In this document: piece by piece, positions 58,281 through 64,000 of the stretch
Layout of the letters: each line of letters opens with the position of its first letter
How positions within the stretch are numbered: position 1 is the first letter of the stretch
Assembly (NCBI RefSeq): GCF_905475395.1
Contig: NC_058341.1
Location: forward strand, 37,153,501-37,217,500
DNA from: Chrysoperla carnea
Lineage: Eukaryota; Arthropoda; Insecta; Neuroptera; Chrysopidae
Reading direction: 5' to 3'
DNA length: 64,000 nucleotides
Made by a program: the position numbers and the translations under genes
The notes under the pieces: model-generated
The model's database searches: none
Seen by the model: the letters and a program-made list of their open reading frames with translations, nothing else
What the model was told of the DNA's origin: nothing

Positions 58281-61220
58281 ATTTTCTCTTCTTTATCTGA
58301 TCTATTATTTTTCCTTTATTTGGCTTCAGAAAGTTATGTACAAAGCTTTCATTTTCAGTCACTGTCTTCAGTAATAGTTAAAAAATGAACATTTAGTATT
58401 AGACCGGTACCTAGTTCGAAAAAATAGGTCGGGATTCTAATCAAGATACAACTCACATCTGTTGAGTAAATGACTGGAATCAAATTTGCCACATTACTCA
58501 CAAAAATGTAAAAGCAAACTTGATACAATAATAAAATGTGAAATTTGACATAATATCTCAAAATTAATACATAATCTTTCTGAAATCAATGAAATGTAGT
58601 TAAAATTATTATTAAAATTGATTGTTACGACATTAGGTACTATAAAAGTCTTTTTTTGTTCTGTGATAAAACAAAGCATGTGTAAAATGTGATAAGAAAC
58701 AAAAATATGATAAAATCATTTATTCAAATAATATTCATAAACGTTTTGTATATTAATTAGACGTATTCATAATTAATTATTTTATTTCTTGTTAATATTT
58801 GTTTTTTGTTTGGTTTTGTGATTTTTTTGTTTAAAAATTTTATTTGTATTTGTGATAACTATTGTCTTCGTTTCTTCATTTACTTCAAGAAACAGTGGCA
58901 CATTCCTTGAAAAACTTTTGGGTCAAGAAATTTGAATTTTCTTTTTAAAGATCAATTAAGCCTTATAAAATTTCAAAAAAAAACCTAAGAAAAACGCTAA
59001 GCTTTTCTAGAAAGTGGTAGCGATCCTTGGAATGTTTTGATTCCGCTATTTTTTTGTGTCTATGGTCAAAAAGCTATTCTTACCACTTTTGTTAGCAAGG
59101 AATGATTTTAGAACATAGAACCTTGCCTGTGTCTACAGAAGAGCAAAAATACCATAAGAAGTAGTAGGTTTACCTAAACTGTATAATTTCAAAATTGAAT
59201 GCAGTGGATATACGTTATCTTAGATTAATCTCCTGTGAGGAGTTATTATATTTTCTCCTAAAAGAGCGGAATTAAACGTTTCATGTTTCCCAATTATAAA
59301 ATCCAAACGTTAAATTTTAGCCAAAAATTCTTTTCTAATGAGTGTGTCACTATACTTATTTAGCTTTTTTAAAAACTTCTTCAACTATCAGCTATTAAAA
59401 CGAAAATACTTGTCATTCAATAGGCTTGTTCAAGAGAAATAGGCGGTTTAATGAGCACACGTTTTCTGCGTTCGCTCAAGAATATTTCGCTCAATAAAGC
59501 GCACTAACGCAAAAATTTTTTTGCAAAAATTTCACAATTCCAATAATTTAAGACGAAAGTGTCGTTTTAAACGTGATGCTTTTATTTAACTTTGTACATG
59601 TCGACACTACTAATCTTAATTAAACAGTTATCACTTATAAAAAGATAAATTTCTTATTAAAAGAAAACTAAAAATTCATCTTGTAAAGTATCAATCATTA
59701 TCATTAATTTTCCGTCTTTCTGTTGTTTTAAAAAAATTTGGTAGTATCCAGAAAACACATTAGAAAGATTAGAAAACCTGAATTTATGTCTTTGGATAAT
59801 TTGCAAAATGCTTTTATAACATCAAATTTGAACTTTTATCGTCATTTTCTGAATACTATCATATCAATTTTTTATATTATTATTGAAATTTTGTTTTGCT
59901 TTTATTTTAATTTTTTAATTTGTTGTATAAATTTTTTGTTTGTTTAATAAAACTTCTTTATTTCGTTTCCCTCTTCTGTGCTTTATTTTCTCATCTATAG
60001 CTTTTAATTTTCTTCAATCCATCGTATATAGGGTTGTTTAGTAAAATATTACCACGTAAATGGGACACTTTTTTTTCAAAAATATAATATCACTGAACTG
60101 GGTGAAATTTATATTTTAAGAAAATATTATAAGAGTGTATACTAAACATAAGAGTACATTTTATTAAATAGGTAATATGTATACATTTTATTAAATAGGT
60201 AATATGTATTATTATGTTCTTTAAATGAATGTTTTATCTATTTAACTGGCAACATCTTTTTGAACAATGTGCATCTCCCATTTAAGTTGTAACATCTTAT
60301 TGAGTAACTCTGTATTACTTCAAGCATAGCTTAGCTAAAACTTTACATTTTATGATAAAAAAGTCTGAAAATAGCCAATGTCATTTCAAGTATACATATA
60401 AGTAAGTATTAGTTTTATAGAAAAAATATTCAGATAAAAATTTTTATGCTGTATTATGGTTTTTAATGCGGAGACATTAATCATTGAGGTTTCTTAAGAA
60501 AAATTTTCCCTGCAAAACTGGAATATTTTTCCATTGAAGAACCTGCAATAAAAAAATATATACCATTTTCAGACTTTTTGTTATCTATATATATTTGTGA
60601 TATCATTTAATCATTCATTATTTACTCTTTTCCTAAACTGAAAGATCCTTTGAACATAAATATTTTCCCCATTTTTTTAAACTAAAGATTATAAGTCAAA
60701 GTAATAAGGTATTTAAAATTTATTTTGAATCAAGATCCTCATATCGTAAAACTCATAAAAATAACCTGGATTCATTAAAATACCTATTGAAATTGGACCA
60801 AAAATATGGTTTTGCATTGTCGAAATTATTATAATTTAAAAATTCAATAAATTTTCTTTGCCTTTAATTTGGATAAATACTTGGATTTAAAATTAGTCGA
60901 TGAAAACGATGGTATCGATTAAAATACGATAAAATTTATGGTTCTCATGTTCTGATCTTGACACTGCTGCAATTTACCACTGGGATAATCCAGAATCTCA
61001 CATCTTAAAACCCATTGGCCAGGCGTCAATATAAATTGAATTTTTGGAATTTTACATCAAAATTGTTGTTTAAAAATATTGAGCTATCGTCTTCTCAAAT
61101 TGAATACTTTTCAAAAAAAAAATCATGATAAGAATTGTCAAATACTTCATTCATCTTTCAAAAATTCATCTTTCTCACATAGAAGAATTTCAGACCAAAG
61201 CCATTAACATAGACGAATGT
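58281..61220. other. gene-free region
   Basis: No supported gene downstream of the transporter. A 27-bp unit (ACATTTTATTAAATAGGTAA plus seven bases) is tandemly duplicated at 60155-60208. Other open frames here are short and AT-driven. Confidence 0.5.
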
Positions 61221-61279
61221 TCTATTTTTTTCTTGACCAATTTTGGCTAGGCTATTTTTCTGTAGCTAGTGTGTTTTCT

Positions 61280-61490
61280 TTTGATGCAATAATGACATAT
61301 TTTTAAGTCGAATTTTCTCCAAAGCTAATAATTTTCGAAAAAAATGTTTTAGATAAAAAATGTTATAGTTTTTTTATGAGGATCAATTTTCTAATTTAAA
61401 GTGTTACGATATCTCCTACCTTTTAGGATCAAGCAATGTGGAGAACCAATCTGATATCAGAACTTGATGTTTCTCACTCAAATCGGTATA
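61280..61490 (+). repeat. diverged repeat pair, first copy
   Basis: It shares with 63615-63835 the ordered blocks GACATATTTTTAAGTCG, TTTCCGAAAAAAATG-like, AGAGGATGCATTTTCCAATT-like (here GAGGATCAATTTTCTAATTT), AATCTGATATCAGAAC and GATGTTTCTC. The copies are heavily diverged. Confidence 0.55.
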
Positions 61491-61499
61491 TAAGTGTTC

Positions 61500-63430
61500 A
61501 TATAGTCACAAATAAAAAATTTTAGCCACAAGGATTGTTAAAATAATTTTTTAGCTGATGGTGAATTATAAAAAAATAAAATATGAGTAAAAAAATGCCT
61601 ATTGTAAAATATGAAAATAGTTAAAACATTCCTACGAGTAATTATGTAGTGAGTTTACAAAAAATATTTAGTCATATTTTCTCTGAAAATATAGGAGTTA
61701 TGCATTTTTATCGAAGGAGGTGGTAATGGGAGTATGTTATAGATCCGTTTCTGGATCTGTATAGCATGCATCTTCTACGACACTCATTAGCTCAAAGGAG
61801 CTGAAAAGTGACGGTTGATTTTAGCAATTTTAATTTGGAGGGGATATCGCTTGTTTTCGAAGTTTATAATGTTTTACCTGTCTCTACATATCCTCTTAAT
61901 TGAACTACGTAGTTTGATAATTGTATGCAGGTTATATTAGTGTTAAAAGAGTTATTTTTGGGGGTGTTAACTTTTGAGCAACTTTACGCCCTTTTTTATA
62001 TCGAAGTATAATATTTTTTTGCAATTCTTAAGGCTTTGCGCACCTGTATAGTTCCCTAAAATTGAGATGAGGAATTCACAATGAATTATACTCATGATAA
62101 AGAAGTGCCTTTTATCAGAGTTATAGCTTTCCAACTACCCTTATTGTTCCTTTATGCAAATATTCAACATGGTCAAAAAACTAAAAAGATGTCAATAAGA
62201 AACTAATAATAAGAAGTTGAAAAGAAAATATAACCTTAGTAATAGGGCTCTGTTACTCAAATTTTATAACAAGAATATAGCCAGGTTTGCTGAATTCCTA
62301 AATAATAGATTTTAAATATTTCATAATATGTTTCATATAAAGAATTTGTAACCGTTTTAAAGTCTGTTATTTTATCCAATTTAGTATTAATTAAATATAA
62401 CGTAATTACTCACCATGAAAAAAGAATCCATGGCATATTTAGTCAAATCTCATCATAGTTTAAGTACCATATAGCATATTTTGGCAAGTTTATTTAACTA
62501 TAGGGCAGAAATTTGAAAGGGTTGCGCCTAACAACTTTTTCTTTTGCAATAATTCACAACGGGAGGACTGATTGGGCAACAAGCTTAAAATTAATGAAAA
62601 TCTGTATGGGCGATATTCAAATACGAAGATAATTGAATAAATAGTATGGCTTTTTACGAATCATATATTCGGAAAATATCCAAATACCTGAGCGGCGAGT
62701 TCTTTCGAATGCCGGAAAAAATGATTTATGCGTTCATAACAGATATTTATCATTTAAATTTTATGGCGAATTTAGAAATTTTCCGATACCCTGAGATTCT
62801 AAAAAAGAAATTTTTTCATTTGTATCAACTAATTTCTATTTTTACTTTGATTATCCTAGTTTTTAACAAAAACATTGCAGTAAAAAAGATTTATATAATT
62901 TATAATGTTAATTAGAGGTCAATATAGAGAAAGGTTATCATAATTTGTTAGTTTAAAAAAATGACCATGTCTATGTTAATTTTAAAATTGTAAATCACAA
63001 GATGTTATTTTTTATAACAACAGTTGCTTTCCTTCTATGCACAATTTTAGTTTGAAATGAAGTGATACTGATTTTGGTTCATAATTATTTTGGAAAATGA
63101 TACATTTTAAAACTACCAATGAAGAAATTAAAATCGTTTACACATCCTAGCGTTTTCCATCAATCATTTTCACAAGAAAGTCATAACCTACGTTTAAATC
63201 AAACAATTGATGATCTTCAAACGTTTAAGAAAATTTCTATCAACCAAAGCTAAGAAACACCCTATTCACATTTGACCTTGATTTTGATTATAAAGTTATA
63301 TGCTTCCCCATGATTTTTCATCGTAATAAAATTACAAAGATGGTTTCTTCGATAAATACGTCAGTATTCTGATTTAGGTGTTTTTCATAACAATCTTTGC
63401 GATTTATAAAGGAGTTTGATGGATCATGCT
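61500..63430. other. gene-free region
   Basis: No supported gene. An 89-codon frame at 62646-62915 has no family resemblance and a composition expected of AT-rich noncoding DNA. Confidence 0.5.
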
Positions 63431-63434
63431 GGAT

Positions 63435-63835
63435 CATAATGTTCTGACATCAGATTGGGCCTAGTTCTTCGGGTTGCTTTAATAGCAAATTTAGGTTCTT
63501 AAAAATATGTCTTTCTTCAATTTAATCGAAAGAAAAAACTGCTTAAAGTTTATCGATAATGCAACCTTTGGCTACAGTATTTTTTTTTTGTTTTTTTGTT
63601 TTTTTTTTTTGGATTGAATGCAATAAAGGACATATTTTTAAGTCGCATTTCGTCCGAAAGCTCACGATTTCCGAAAAAATGATTTAAATGAAAATGTTCG
63701 TTTCTTAAGAGGATGCATTTTCCAATTTAAAATGTTATTCTATCCTTACCGTTGAGGATTTAGAATGACAATCAAAGAAACCCGAAAAACTAGGTCAAAT
63801 CTGATGTCAGAATATGATGTCCCTCATCAAAATCT
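63435..63835. repeat. inverted-repeat element containing second copy of the diverged repeat
   Basis: AATGTTCTGACATCAGATTG and CTAGTTCTTCGGGTTGCTT (63440-63480) are mirrored by AAACCCGAAAAACTAGGTCA and AATCTGATGTCAGAATATGA (63780-63820). The right half also matches 61280-61490 in direct orientation. A T-rich run lies at about 63581-63611. It may be a decayed fold-back element. Confidence 0.5.
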
Positions 63836-64000
63836 AAAATTTTTGTCGAGGTCATTTTTAATAGGTGAGATATTCAGATGCATAGATTAAAATGGCTCAC
63901 CCTGTATAATTAGTACGCATATTAAACTCAGAATCATCTAAGATCTAGTTAGTAAAAGGAAAATAACTAATGTGTTAGATAGGTTACCTAATAATAATAT

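Noticed and set aside
1-64000. CRISPR arrays, operons or prokaryotic defence-type systems
   Set aside because: No regularly spaced short repeats, no ribosome binding sites and no co-directional intronless gene clusters; the window is eukaryotic.

Overview
This is AT-rich eukaryotic DNA, almost certainly from an insect nuclear genome. Genes are split by GT-AG introns, intergenic sequence is long and crowded with decayed transposons, and several transposon types are common in insects: a Himar-like (irritans subfamily) mariner derivative, a tRNA-derived SINE ending in CCTAA units, hAT and Helitron non-autonomous elements and a LINE relic. The order cannot be fixed from the sequence; irritans mariners are known from both flies and lacewings.

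Four protein-coding genes can be supported, all on the + strand. (1) 22833-24839, three exons: a 404-residue single-pass membrane protein I cannot name. (2) 29956-34925, five exons: the UFM1 E3 ligase UFL1, 770 residues. (3) Exons at 36962-37205 and 56983-58280 join into a 513-residue SLC16 transporter of the MCT8/MCT10 clade; the intron is about 19.8 kb. (4) 43819-45246, a single exon inside that intron: a probably mitochondrial acetyl-CoA hydrolase/transferase family enzyme (4-hydroxybutyrate CoA-transferase-like). A weak candidate exon lies on the minus strand at the left edge (207-467).

Layout: 1-22.8 kb holds no convincing complete gene but is rich in transposon remains: a SINE with target-site duplications (3862-4156), a LINE reverse-transcriptase relic (7330-8340), a roughly 1.95 kb near-perfect palindrome (10593-12544), a fold-back mariner (13860-14376), a hAT transposase C-terminal fragment (15163-15450), a hAT MITE with an 8-bp duplication (15744-16033) and a short Helitron (21341-21806). 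24.9-29.1 kb holds four short inverted-repeat elements. A dispersed repeat of about 530 bp occurs at least seven times across the window in both orientations. The large transporter intron holds two copies of that repeat and several inverted-repeat elements. 58.3-64 kb is gene-free apart from low-grade repeats.

The genes do not form a pathway. The only structural relationship is the nesting of the CoA-transferase gene in the transporter intron. I found no CRISPR array, operon, rRNA or functional tRNA, and no clear new multi-gene system. The most unusual structures are the giant palindrome, the fold-back mariner and the nested intronless gene.
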